Translations under genes and position numbers: made by a program
The notes under the pieces: model-generated
Database searches by the model: none
What the model saw: only the letters and a program-made list of their open reading frames with translations
Told to the model about the DNA's origin: nothing
NCBI GenBank assembly: GCA_049314555.1
Contig: JBMOEW010000008.1
Span: forward strand, 23,981-87,980
DNA from: REEB509 sp049314555
Lineage (GTDB): Bacteria > Pseudomonadota > Alphaproteobacteria > Caulobacterales > Aquidulcibacteraceae
Direction of reading: 5' to 3'
Length of the DNA: 64,000 bases
In this document: piece after piece, positions 42,662-51,558 of the stretch
How positions within the stretch are numbered: the first letter of the stretch is position 1
How the letters are laid out: the number at the start of each line of letters is the position of its first letter

Positions 42662-43680
42662 GCAGCCCTCGCCACATCAGGGATCGTGAACACGGCCTCA
42701 AGACCACGCCGCACCAGCTGTGGGTCATCCATTGAGCAAATGGCTCGACGTGCCTGCGCCCGCGCAACCTGATCGAGCCAAGCTGTGCAGGTGTCGATTG
42801 CCGCTGCCAGATGTTTGCGCGCCATACGCAAACCCAAGTTGCTCCCATAGAAGGAAAGACTGGCTTCTGTCAGGTCCCACAAGGCCTCGGCAACGCCAGG
42901 TCCACGTGGTGGCTCAAACGCCCGTCCGCTCAGACCGGCAGCGATCTCAGCTGGCAGCCACGGCCGTCCTTGCGCCGCGCGCCCCACCATAACGCCAGCT
43001 GCCCCAGAAGCGGCCAAAGCCGCTCGCGCGCTCTCAACATCACGGATGTCGCCGTTGGCAATAACCGGCACGGCAACAGCTCGAACGGTCTCCCTGATCG
43101 CGGCCCAATTGGCCTCATCCCGGAAAAACTGCATACGGGTTCGCCCATGCACCACCAGCAACGCAGCCCCTGCGCTTTCAGCGCGTTTGGCGATTTCAGG
43201 CGCATTGGCGGTCTTTGCACACCACCCAAGTCGCATCTTCACGGTCACCGGAACCGGCGAGGCCGTGGCCACCGCCTCAATGAGGCGCAATGCCAAATCC
43301 GGCTCCCGCATCAGCGCAGAACCGGAAGCACCGGACGTCACAACTTTGGCCGGACACCCCATGTTGATGTCGATAACAGTCGCGCCAGCGTCGGCGGCAA
43401 GTTGCGCCCCCCGTGCCATCCATGAAGGATCGCGCCCAGCGAGCTGTATCACCAACGGATCAATGCCTTTGGCCCCAAGCGTTCGACGGACCATGTCCGG
43501 CCGTGCGTTTGCCAAGGCCTCGCACGCCACCATCTCCGAAACGGTGTAGGTCGCCCCAAAGCGGTGCGCACTGGCGCGGAAAGGCGCGTCCGTCGCGCCA
43601 GCCATTGGCGCAAGCATCACAATTGGCGTGCCAGTCAGTGCTGCAGGGTTGACGGAGGCCGGTAAGCTGGTCATGCCCAC
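42658..43680 (-). CDS. dusB: tRNA-dihydrouridine synthase DusB
   Basis: A 340-residue FMN enzyme reducing uridines in tRNA. MLAPMAGATDAPFR, VIDINMGCPAKVV with catalytic C109, VVHGRTRMQFF and GVMVGRAAQGRPW are the family motifs. dusB-ntrBC is a conserved arrangement in Alphaproteobacteria. It is first in the (-) operon; its promoter lies in the 77-bp gap to ispDF. A start two codons in (M3) is equally possible. Confidence 0.93.
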   Translation of the reverse strand: MGMTSLPASVNPAALTGTPIVMLAPMAGATDAPFRASAHRFGATYTVSEMVACEALANARPDMVRRTLGAKGIDPLVIQLAGRDPSWMARGAQLAADAGATVIDINMGCPAKVVTSGASGSALMREPDLALRLIEAVATASPVPVTVKMRLGWCAKTANAPEIAKRAESAGAALLVVHGRTRMQFFRDEANWAAIRETVRAVAVPVIANGDIRDVESARAALAASGAAGVMVGRAAQGRPWLPAEIAAGLSGRAFEPPRGPGVAEALWDLTEASLSFYGSNLGLRMARKHLAAAIDTCTAWLDQVARAQARRAICSMDDPQLVRRGLEAVFTIPDVARAA

Positions 43681-43717
43681 ACACCCTAAGGCGCCTATTT
43701 AGCAGGCGCCAGTATTT

Positions 43718-43734
43718 ATGTTGCGACGCAACAT
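43718..43734. promoter_or_regulatory. Palindrome in the dusB/ispDF divergent promoter
   Basis: ATGTTGCGACGCAACAT has 8-bp perfect arms around one base, midway between the two divergent starts. A GGCGCC pair (43690-43710) lies beside it. It may be an operator for either operon; the regulator is unknown. Confidence 0.45.
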
Positions 43735-43757
43735 CGCGAGATCGAAGGATACTTCTC

Positions 43758-44936
43758 ATGCCGGTCGATGCCCTGATCGTTGCCGCCGGCGCGGGCACAC
43801 GTGTTGGCGCAGGCCTGCCGAAGCAATACCGGACACTTTCCGGTAAACCAGTCCTGCGTTGGTCTTTGGAGGCTTTCCGCAAAGACCAGCGCTTTCGGCG
43901 TATCTTTGTCGCGGTCGATCCAACCTACCTTGAGCAGGCAAAAGCGATTGCAAGCGGTATCGGCGCAATCACGTTTGTCACCGGTGGCGCAACTCGAACG
44001 CAAACCGTTCAGAAGAGCTTGATCGCTCTTCAAGGCGATCCGCCAGATCTATTGTTTATCCATGACGCCGCCCGCCCTGGCTTGTCGACGACCGTGCTCG
44101 ACGCGCTTTTCGAAGCAATGGCCAAGGGTGCAGCCGGCTCAGCCCCAGCGCTGCCCCTCCCTGACGCCTTGAAGCGCGCTGATCGCAACGCAGCGGTGAT
44201 TTCAAGTGTATCCCGCGAAGGGCTTTTTCGGGTTCAAACACCGCAAGCGTTTCATTTCCAGGCTCTGGCAAATGCTTACGCCAAGCATGCTGGAAACGCA
44301 CTCGACGACGACTTGGCCATCGCCGAATTGGCTGGTTTGCCGATCGTGCTGGTGGCCGGGGATCAGCGATTACAAAAACTGACCTTTGAGGAAGACTTTG
44401 CGATGATCGCCCCGCACATCGGCCATGCCTCCCAGCTGCGCGTCGGCCAAGGGTTCGATGCCCATCGCCTTGGGCCAGGCGATCAGGTCACACTTTGCGG
44501 TGTTAAAGTCCCATCCGATCGTGGGCTTATTGGCCACTCAGACGCCGATGTCGCTTGGCACGCGCTGACCGATGCCATCTTGGGGGCCATCGCCGCCGGA
44601 GATATCGGCGATCATTTCCCCCCAACACAGGCCAAATGGAAAGGCGTCGAATCCGGTGTCTTTTTACGCCACGCCATGGACTTGCTGCGCGCTGGCGGTG
44701 CGCGGCTGGTCAATGTGGATCTGACGCTGATCTGCGAGCGCCCAAAGATCCAACCCCACCGCGCCGCCATGCGTGCGTCAACCGCCAAAGCCCTTGGCTT
44801 GCCGTTAAACGCCGTAAGCATCAAAGCCACCACCACCGAAGGCATGGGCTTTACCGGCCGCGGCGAAGGCATTGCCGCACAGGCCGCCGTTATGGTGCTT
44901 TGCCCGCCTGAGACTGAGCCGCCGGCTCAAGCATGA
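43758..44936 (+). CDS. ispDF: Bifunctional IspD/IspF of the MEP isoprenoid pathway
   Basis: A 392-residue fusion. IspD (about 1-225): ALIVAAGAGTRVGAGLPKQY, HDAARP, and DALKRAD; it makes CDP-methylerythritol. IspF (about 232-388): RVGQGFDAHRLGPG with the zinc-binding DxH, GLIGHSDADV and GMGFTGRGEGI; it makes the cyclodiphosphate. Fusion is usual in Alphaproteobacteria, with IspE elsewhere. The 3' end overlaps the convergent gene by 47 bp. ispH of the same pathway is at 54,135. Confidence 0.96.
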   Translation: MPVDALIVAAGAGTRVGAGLPKQYRTLSGKPVLRWSLEAFRKDQRFRRIFVAVDPTYLEQAKAIASGIGAITFVTGGATRTQTVQKSLIALQGDPPDLLFIHDAARPGLSTTVLDALFEAMAKGAAGSAPALPLPDALKRADRNAAVISSVSREGLFRVQTPQAFHFQALANAYAKHAGNALDDDLAIAELAGLPIVLVAGDQRLQKLTFEEDFAMIAPHIGHASQLRVGQGFDAHRLGPGDQVTLCGVKVPSDRGLIGHSDADVAWHALTDAILGAIAAGDIGDHFPPTQAKWKGVESGVFLRHAMDLLRAGGARLVNVDLTLICERPKIQPHRAAMRASTAKALGLPLNAVSIKATTTEGMGFTGRGEGIAAQAAVMVLCPPETEPPAQA

Positions 44937-47616
44937 CATTCGCCTCCAAGAATCCCGGCGGACTTTCGCACTGACGGCTGGCGTCGCGGGTGGCGCGATC
45001 CTCGCGGCCAGAAGCATGGTCCCACAGCGCACGCACGATGTTGATGTAATCGTCAGACCAGGCGGCACCTTCAACCTGCGGCGGCACACACCAAGCGCCG
45101 TTATGAAACCGCATCGCCGCGAGCGCCTCAGGCGTTCTGGCAAGAACCATCGTGGTCGCAGGCAAACCGCCAAACCCCAAAGCCCCCGCCGCGTCCACAG
45201 AATCGCTGGTCCGCCAAACCGCAGCAAGACCCAGCTCCCGCGCCACCCGCGAAGCCTCAAACACCAGCGCCAAATTCCGGTTGGACAAATGCAAAATCAC
45301 CGCACCCGTCGGCCCAACCTTATCCATGTAGGTGGCCACCGCTTCCCGCGTCAAAAGATGGGCGGGGATGGCGTCTGAGGAAAAGGCGTCCACAACCACC
45401 ACATCGAAGCGCCCAGATGGTTCTTCGGAAATCTTGAGCCGCGCATCGCCCAAAACCACCCGCGAATTGGGCGTGCACTCATTTTCATACGTGAACACAG
45501 CCCCAGGCCCGGTGGACAGCCGCACCACCGTGGGGTCGATTTCGAAGATCGTCAGCTCGTCGCCAGGCCAGATCAAACAGGCCGTCGCCCCAGACCCAAG
45601 ACCAATCAGCGCCAGCCGCGCCGGTCGATGCACCCGCAGTGCCCGCGCGGTCGCTTCCCCAAGCGAGGTCAGCGGGTGATAGTAGGTCAGCGGGCGCTGC
45701 GTGTTGCCCTCGCCGGTCAGCTGGGCACCGTGGATCGTGGTGCCGTGATACAACATCCGCAGATTGCCAGCACCTGGATCGGGGTCAGGGATGTCTTCCA
45801 CCCGAAGCACGCCAAAAAAGCTGCGGTCTTGAAAGATACGGGTCCCGCCGCGCGCCTCGTTGAGGGTAATCACACCAAAAGCAGCAAGAGCGACAAAGGC
45901 CATCAAGAAGGGCCTCCCAATCGCGGCAATAACGCCCGCCGCGGCCACCACCGTGGCAATCAAAGTGAGCTGCGCCCCAGTGAGGCTTGTGCCGTAAACC
46001 GCAAGCCCCAAGCCCATCGCGCAGAAGCCAGCACCGATCCCACCTGCGATCGTTACCGGATGACGCTCAGCCGCGTCCTTACGCATCAGGGCGTGCACCA
46101 CAAACATGATCGTCAGCAGGCATAATCCGCCCAGAACATACCCCGGCAAGGTGGCAAGCTTTGTAAGCGTTTCGCCCCCACCCTCTGGCGTGACTTCCAA
46201 AAACAATAACGTCGGCCGCACGGTAAAGAGCGCCATGACCGCAGCGAAGACCAGCGTGAGGCCAAAAAAGCCCAACGCCAAACGGCGCTCTGCCGGGTTG
46301 TCTCCGTGCCGCGCCAGTAGGCCAGCACAAATCAGCCCCGCCGCCGCACCAAAAGCGGAACAGAACAACGCAACGTACGGTGGGTTGAACTTGTAAAGCA
46401 GCGCCATCGGCAGAAGCATCGCCGCGGCCGAAGCAGCCAACCCCATCCCCATCCCCGCATACCGCACCTGTCCGGAGCGCGGGAGGAATAAAGCGACGGC
46501 AGCAAGCGCCAATGGATACTCATAGATCCCGTTGAACACCACGGGAGCCAAAAGCGCTGTAGCGGCGCCACCGAGTGCGCCTCCGAGCGAAACAAACAGA
46601 TAAAACTCGGTCAGCCGTGCCGCTTCCGGTCGCCGCTCCGCCAGGAAATAGTGGCAAACCAGCCCACTGAGGAAAAAGCAGACGAGGTTCGCCCCAAGGA
46701 TCCAGAACCAGTCGCCATGTTCAAAGAATGCGAAAATCAACAGCGCCAATGCGAGCGGATGCAGCATACGGCTCATCCCCGCGAAACGAGCGCCCGTCTT
46801 TGAGAACGCCACAACAAACGTGATCAGATAAAGGGCGAGCGGAACCACCCACAAGAAAGGGGCAGAGGCAACGTCCGTGCTGATGTGCTGGGTTGCACCC
46901 AACAAAAGCGCAGACGGCACCGCCGCAGCCGCCATCCAAAGCCCCCGCTCGCGCCAGGCGATGGGAGCCGCAACGCCGATAGGTTTCGGTAGCGCCTCCC
47001 CCTTGGCCGCGACCGCCACTAATCCAGACAAAATGATCAGCGCGCCAACAACACCAAAACCGAAACTCCAGCCAAGCTGCTGCTGAGAAAGGCGCAAGAA
47101 CGGCTCCGCCAACAAGGGGTAAGCCAAAAGCCCCCCAAGGCTGCCGATATTGCTGGCTGCATAGAGGTAGTACGGATCTCCGGCATCGCCCCGCCCGGTG
47201 CGCGCGTACCAAGCCTGTAGCAGTGGCGCTGTTGCGCACGCAGCCGCATACGGTGCCCCCACAGACAACGCCAACGCGCCCATCAACCAAACCTGCGGCG
47301 ATGTCGAACTCGGCGGCCCCAAAAGGCCTGTAACATGGAGCGGCAAAGCAAGCGCCGCGAGCCCCAGCACCACCGCATGCACAATGGCTTGGGTGCGAAC
47401 ATTGGACAGCCGCGTCAACAGATGCGCGTAGGCATAGCCCACCAAAAGCGCGGTCTGGAAAAACACCATGGCCGTGTTCCAAACCGCCGGCGACCCCCCA
47501 AGCAGCGGCGTGGTTAGCCGCGCAAACAATGGCTGCACCATGAAGATCAACGCCGCGCTGGACAGCATCGCAATTGTAAAGACCGGTGCAGCCGCACGCC
47601 TGGCCAACGTCGACAT
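44890..47616 (-). CDS. Fused polytopic membrane protein/spermidine synthase-like methyltransferase-fold protein
   Basis: A 908-residue fusion. The N-terminal ~600 residues hold many membrane segments (FTIAMLSSAALIFMVQPLFA first); the C-terminal ~220 resemble spermidine synthases with a Rossmann-like core: LALIGLGSGATACLIWPG, IFEIDPTVV, VVVDAFSSDAIPAHLLT. Such fused proteins are frequent but uncharacterised; polyamine synthesis is not proved. The ATG at 47616 has AAGGGG upstream; the open frame runs back to 47,739. The terminal ~20 codons overlap ispDF antisense. Confidence 0.85.
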   Translation of the reverse strand: MSTLARRAAAPVFTIAMLSSAALIFMVQPLFARLTTPLLGGSPAVWNTAMVFFQTALLVGYAYAHLLTRLSNVRTQAIVHAVVLGLAALALPLHVTGLLGPPSSTSPQVWLMGALALSVGAPYAAACATAPLLQAWYARTGRGDAGDPYYLYAASNIGSLGGLLAYPLLAEPFLRLSQQQLGWSFGFGVVGALIILSGLVAVAAKGEALPKPIGVAAPIAWRERGLWMAAAAVPSALLLGATQHISTDVASAPFLWVVPLALYLITFVVAFSKTGARFAGMSRMLHPLALALLIFAFFEHGDWFWILGANLVCFFLSGLVCHYFLAERRPEAARLTEFYLFVSLGGALGGAATALLAPVVFNGIYEYPLALAAVALFLPRSGQVRYAGMGMGLAASAAAMLLPMALLYKFNPPYVALFCSAFGAAAGLICAGLLARHGDNPAERRLALGFFGLTLVFAAVMALFTVRPTLLFLEVTPEGGGETLTKLATLPGYVLGGLCLLTIMFVVHALMRKDAAERHPVTIAGGIGAGFCAMGLGLAVYGTSLTGAQLTLIATVVAAAGVIAAIGRPFLMAFVALAAFGVITLNEARGGTRIFQDRSFFGVLRVEDIPDPDPGAGNLRMLYHGTTIHGAQLTGEGNTQRPLTYYHPLTSLGEATARALRVHRPARLALIGLGSGATACLIWPGDELTIFEIDPTVVRLSTGPGAVFTYENECTPNSRVVLGDARLKISEEPSGRFDVVVVDAFSSDAIPAHLLTREAVATYMDKVGPTGAVILHLSNRNLALVFEASRVARELGLAAVWRTSDSVDAAGALGFGGLPATTMVLARTPEALAAMRFHNGAWCVPPQVEGAAWSDDYINIVRALWDHASGREDRATRDASRQCESPPGFLEANVMLEPAAQSQAGKAP

Positions 47617-47783
47617 GAAAACGCCCCTTCGCACGCGCGACGCCGCGGACAAGCCCACGCCCCTGGTGCGCTTTTCGTTTTGCAGGCCCGCACGCTCGCG
47701 AGCAACCGCCTTTCGCCGCATCCCCCTCGACGCGCACACCAGAGCGTGGCCAGATGGGCACCAATTCTACCCCGGAGGCCCCC

Positions 47784-48299
47784 GTGTTCCCCCATGAGAC
47801 TTTGATGGCTGCCCGATTGCTCCTGGGCGAAGCAGAGGAACGCAAGCTGCGCCTGGTCACCGCTGAAAGCTGCACGGGTGGCTTGATCGCCGGCGCGCTA
47901 ACAGAGATTCCAGGCTCCTCCGCCGTCGTGGAGCGCGGGTTCATCGTCTACTCCAACCGCGCCAAAGAAGAACTCCTCGGCGTGCCAGGCGACCTGATTG
48001 CCGATGCTGGCGCAGTCAGCGAAGCCGTGGCGCGCGCTATGGCAGAGGGTGCGCTGCGCGAATCCAACGCGCACATCAGTGTTGCCGTCACAGGGGTCGC
48101 TGGCCCAGGCGGTGGCACAGCGTTCAAGCCCGTGGGCCTCGTTCATATTGCCTGCGCAAGGGAGAACCATGCCATCCGTCACCAAATGCTGCGACTGGGC
48201 GACATCGGACGCACCGAAATTCGTCTGCAAACGGTCAATGCCGCCATCGCCTTGATGCAAGAAATGATCGCGGCCGCCTCTGGCTCGAGCTGGCGTTAG
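47784..48299 (+). CDS. pncC: CinA-family nicotinamide-nucleotide amidohydrolase
   Basis: A 171-residue CinA C-terminal-domain protein (PncC-like) that deamidates NMN to NaMN. RLVTAESCTGGLIAGALTEI, FIVYSNRAKEELLGV and VAVTGVAGPGGGT are typical. A GTG at 47784 with GGAGG five bases upstream is preferred; an in-frame ATG at 47754 is the alternative. It is divergent from the membrane/spermidine-synthase gene and overlaps the COQ10-like gene by 4 bp at the 3' ends. Confidence 0.9.
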   Translation: MFPHETLMAARLLLGEAEERKLRLVTAESCTGGLIAGALTEIPGSSAVVERGFIVYSNRAKEELLGVPGDLIADAGAVSEAVARAMAEGALRESNAHISVAVTGVAGPGGGTAFKPVGLVHIACARENHAIRHQMLRLGDIGRTEIRLQTVNAAIALMQEMIAAASGSSWR

Positions 48300-48754
48300 C
48301 CAACGCCAAACCGCCGGGCTGCCTCCTGCTCGAAAGCGGCGATAATCTTGTTCGCTGCCAACGTCCGGTTGGCTGTCGCTGCGGCCTGCAGAACAGGGTT
48401 CTTGAACTGGTATTTGATCCAAAACCGCACCAAAGCGCCACCCTGTCCATCCGCTTGGAACCGCCACTTGTTCTCAAGAACGCGAAACGGCCCCGAAATC
48501 AGCGACACATCAACAAGCCCTTGGGCCGGATCACTACGAACGCGCGTTTCAAAGCGCTCCAAAAACGATTTCCACCCCACCAACGCCACCGCCCGACCGG
48601 TCCAGGCCTCGCCGTCGGCGTCTTCCAACTTCAACGTTAGGCTTTTCACCCAAGGGATGAAATCGGGATACGTTCGCACGTCCGCCACCAACCGCGTCAG
48701 CGCGTCGGGCGGATATGCAAACCGCCGCCGCTCGTCGATGACCACAACACCCAA
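48296..48754 (-). CDS. COQ10/RatA-like START-domain protein
   Basis: A 152-residue polyketide-cyclase/START protein of the COQ10 type: LTRLVADVRTYPDFIPWVKS, FLERFETRVRSDP and VRFWIKYQFKNPVLQAA. Such proteins bind ubiquinone and aid respiration; the bacterial name RatA (toxin) applies to E. coli and is not implied here. It lies 10 bp after lipA on the (-) strand, a usual alphaproteobacterial pairing. Confidence 0.9.
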   Translation of the reverse strand: MGVVVIDERRRFAYPPDALTRLVADVRTYPDFIPWVKSLTLKLEDADGEAWTGRAVALVGWKSFLERFETRVRSDPAQGLVDVSLISGPFRVLENKWRFQADGQGGALVRFWIKYQFKNPVLQAAATANRTLAANKIIAAFEQEAARRFGVG

Positions 48755-48764
48755 TCTGCGCGCC

Positions 48765-49730
48765 TCAGCCGCGCCCGCTGGCGATTTGGCGCTCGCGCGC
48801 GGCTCGCAAACGCTGAAAATCGTCGCCTGCGTGATGGCTTGAGCGAGTGAGGGGGGTGGCCGAGACCATCAAAAACCCCTTTGCGTAAGCAATGGTTTCC
48901 AGCGCCTTGAACGCGTCCGGCTCCCAGTAGCGAACCAGCGCCGCATGCTTGGGTGTGGGCTGCAAATACTGCCCGATCGTCAGGAAATCTATCCCCGCCG
49001 ACCGCATGTCATCCATGACCTGCAGCACTTCTTCTTTCGATTCTCCCAAGCCTACCATCAGGCCAGACTTGGTAAACTGCGTGCCATCGCGCTCCTTCAC
49101 CCGCTCCAGCAAGCGCAGCGAATGATAATAGCGCGCGCCCGGCCGGATGGTGGGGTAAAGGCGCGGCACGGTTTCAAGGTTGTGGTTAAACACGTCAGGC
49201 TTGGCATCGATAACGGCCTCCACGGCGAGAGCTTTTCGCAAGAAGTCTGGCGTGAGAATCTCAATCGTTGTGGCAGGAGCCGCCGATCGGATCGCAGCGA
49301 TCGTTTTCACAAAGTGGTCAGCGCCCCCGTCTGACAGATCGTCCCGGTCCACCGAGGTCACCACAACATGGTTCAAGCCCATCGCCGCAACTGCGTCCGC
49401 CACCCGTCGCGGTTCGTCCAAGTCAAGGCCCTGCGGCAAGCCGGTCGCTACGTTGCAGAAGCTGCATGCGCGCGTACAAATCTCCCCCAAAATCATAAAC
49501 GTGGCGTGCTTTTGGCTCCAGCATTCCCCAATATTTGGGCATGCCGCCTCTTCACATACGGTGGTGAGGTTCTTGGAGCGCACGATTTGGCGCGTCTCAG
49601 CATAAACGGCTCCGCCGGGTGCTTTCACGCGAATCCAATCAGGCTTGCGCGGACCCGGCTGATCAGGCCGGTTTTGCTTTTCGGGGTGGCGAGGTCGCGG
49701 CGCGCCGTTGGCGTCAATCAGGGTTGGCAT
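48765..49730 (-). CDS. lipA: Lipoyl synthase
   Basis: A 321-residue radical SAM enzyme inserting sulfur into octanoyl groups. Radical-SAM cluster C85-x3-C89-x2-C92 (ICTRACSFC) and auxiliary cluster C59, C64, C70 (TVCEEAACPNIGEC) are present, and RSSHHAGDD near the end holds the conserved Ser. It serves the lipoyl domains of PDH encoded 10 kb away. It forms a (-) unit with the COQ10-like gene. Confidence 0.96.
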   Translation of the reverse strand: MPTLIDANGAPRPRHPEKQNRPDQPGPRKPDWIRVKAPGGAVYAETRQIVRSKNLTTVCEEAACPNIGECWSQKHATFMILGEICTRACSFCNVATGLPQGLDLDEPRRVADAVAAMGLNHVVVTSVDRDDLSDGGADHFVKTIAAIRSAAPATTIEILTPDFLRKALAVEAVIDAKPDVFNHNLETVPRLYPTIRPGARYYHSLRLLERVKERDGTQFTKSGLMVGLGESKEEVLQVMDDMRSAGIDFLTIGQYLQPTPKHAALVRYWEPDAFKALETIAYAKGFLMVSATPLTRSSHHAGDDFQRLRAARERQIASGRG

Positions 49731-49899
49731 CGCTCAGATATGGCCCGCTTTCTTCAATGCAACAACAGTGGTTGATGTCGGATAACCGTTGTTCGCGATT
49801 GCGCGCAGGCCCAAACGCTTGTTACACTGTTGAAATATACTTCACACGACGCACATAATCCGTGAGACACAGCGGCGCGCCGCATTGGAGGAGTGGGAC

Positions 49900-51465
49900 A
49901 TGGGGCTTCAAAGCTTCGAGGTTGCGCGCACACGCACCACGCTATTCGATGCCTTGCTTCGAATAAGAGCCATCAAGGGCGGCAAAACGCCCATCTTGGA
50001 AGACCAAGATCGTAAAATTCTCACCTATGACGATCTTGTCCGCGCGGCATTCGCGCTGGGCGGGAAAATCAAGCCGCTCACCAAAAAGAGCGAGCGCGTC
50101 GGTGTATTGCTCCCCACGGGGGTGGGCTGCACCGTGGTGTTTTTCGCACTCCACGCGATTGGCCGCGTGCCAACCATGCTGAATTTCACGTCCGGAGCGC
50201 TCAATCTGCGCGCCGCCTTCCACGCAGCCGGCATAAAGCGCATTTTGACGGCCCATCGCTTTATCGAGAACGCAAACCTGCAGGGGCTGGTCGAAGAGTT
50301 ATCTAAGCACGCCGAAATCACCTATCTGGAAGACGTTCGCGCCTCGCTTGGCGTGTTCGACAAACTATCTGCCCTCGTAAAGTCGCTGGCACCGTCAAGC
50401 TTCCGGTCCCGTGCCCACCCAGACGACCCGGGCGTGATCCTGTTCACGTCCGGCAGCTTCGGGGCCCCCAAAGGGGCGGTCTTAAGCCACGCCAACCTCA
50501 TCGCGAATGTCGAACAGATCAACGCGCACATAGAATTTGACCCTGAGTGGGTCTTCTTCAATCCGTTGCCAATGTTCCATTGCTATGGCCTGACCGGCGG
50601 GACGCTTTTGCCGCTGCTAAGCGGCCGCAAGGTCTTTCTCTATCCGTCACCGCTGCACATCCGCGACATTCCCAAGCTGATCGCCGAATGCGGGGCAAAT
50701 GTACTCTTCGCCACCGATACCTTCGCGATGCAGTACGCACGCAGTTCCGGCAGCGATGATCTCAAGTGCCTCAAGTTCTGTGTTTTGGGCGCAGAACGCG
50801 TAAAACCAGAGACGCGCGACCTTTGGGCCCGCAAGTTCGGCGTTGAACTGCTCGAAGGCTACGGCGCGACAGAAGCCGCTCCCGTCATCGCCGTGAATCA
50901 ACCCGGTGCCAATGTGGACGGCTCGGTCGGCCGCATTTTGCCATCCATCGAGTATCGATTGGAAGAAATCCCCGGCATCGACAGCGGCAAGAAGCTGATC
51001 GTCCGCGGCCCGAACGTGATGGCGGGTTATTTGAACCCGACCGCGGAAAATGGCGTCGATCCCCTGCCGGACGGCTGGCACGATACCGGTGACGTCGTCG
51101 AAATCGACGCCGAAGGGTATGTCCGCATTTTGGGCCGCGTGAAGCGTTTTGCCAAAATCGGCGGCGAAATGGTCAGCCTGAACCAAGTGGAGAGCATGGC
51201 CAACGCCGTTTGGCCCGAGCATCACCATGCCGCCGTGTCCGTGCCCTGCGCGCGCAAAGGAGAACGTGTTGTGTTGGTGAGCGACAATCCAAATGCGGAG
51301 CTCACCCAATTGATCCATTGGGCCCAAAGCCAAGGCGCACCAGAAATCTCGCTCCCCAAGAAAATTATCCGAATCAACGAACTGCCAGTCCTTGGCACCG
51401 GCAAGACAGACTATCAGACCATCCAAAAAATGGCGGTCGAAGCCGACGACGCCAAGGCGGCCTAA
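49900..51465 (+). CDS. Acyl-ACP synthetase/AMP-dependent ligase (Aas C-terminal-like)
   Basis: A 521-residue adenylate-forming ligase. P-loop ILFTSGSFGAPKGAVLSH, then FHCYGLTGGTLLPLLSG, LLEGYGATEAAPVIAVN and WHDTGDVVEIDAEGYVRI follow the pattern of the acyl-ACP synthetase domain of Aas (lysophospholipid acylation). It carries no acyltransferase domain, so a general acyl-activating role is also possible. The ATG at 49900 follows GGAGGAG. A clear terminator follows. The 170-bp gap upstream presumably holds the divergent lipA and ligase promoters. Confidence 0.87.
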   Translation: MGLQSFEVARTRTTLFDALLRIRAIKGGKTPILEDQDRKILTYDDLVRAAFALGGKIKPLTKKSERVGVLLPTGVGCTVVFFALHAIGRVPTMLNFTSGALNLRAAFHAAGIKRILTAHRFIENANLQGLVEELSKHAEITYLEDVRASLGVFDKLSALVKSLAPSSFRSRAHPDDPGVILFTSGSFGAPKGAVLSHANLIANVEQINAHIEFDPEWVFFNPLPMFHCYGLTGGTLLPLLSGRKVFLYPSPLHIRDIPKLIAECGANVLFATDTFAMQYARSSGSDDLKCLKFCVLGAERVKPETRDLWARKFGVELLEGYGATEAAPVIAVNQPGANVDGSVGRILPSIEYRLEEIPGIDSGKKLIVRGPNVMAGYLNPTAENGVDPLPDGWHDTGDVVEIDAEGYVRILGRVKRFAKIGGEMVSLNQVESMANAVWPEHHHAAVSVPCARKGERVVLVSDNPNAELTQLIHWAQSQGAPEISLPKKIIRINELPVLGTGKTDYQTIQKMAVEADDAKAA

Positions 51466-51488
51466 TCTCGGCCTGTGCAGTCAAAAAG

Positions 51489-51522
51489 AAAACCGCTGGG
51501 CCAACGCTCAGCGGTTTTTTCC
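51489..51522. terminator. Rho-independent terminator
   Basis: AAAACCGCTG pairs with CAGCGGTTTT around a 10-base loop, with six Ts at the end on (+) and an A-run before it that gives Us for the (-) argS transcript. It serves both convergent genes. Confidence 0.9.
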
Positions 51523-51558
51523 TTTATGGCAGGAACTCCCATAGAGACCGGCCCATGA

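Noticed and set aside
46721..47944. 407-codon (-) frame overlapping the membrane/spermidine-synthase fusion
   Set aside because: It is the +1 shadow of the fusion gene and lacks plausible membrane segments or motifs.
48296..48754. Toxin of a RatA toxin-antitoxin system
   Set aside because: The protein is a COQ10-like START protein next to lipA and has no antitoxin partner.
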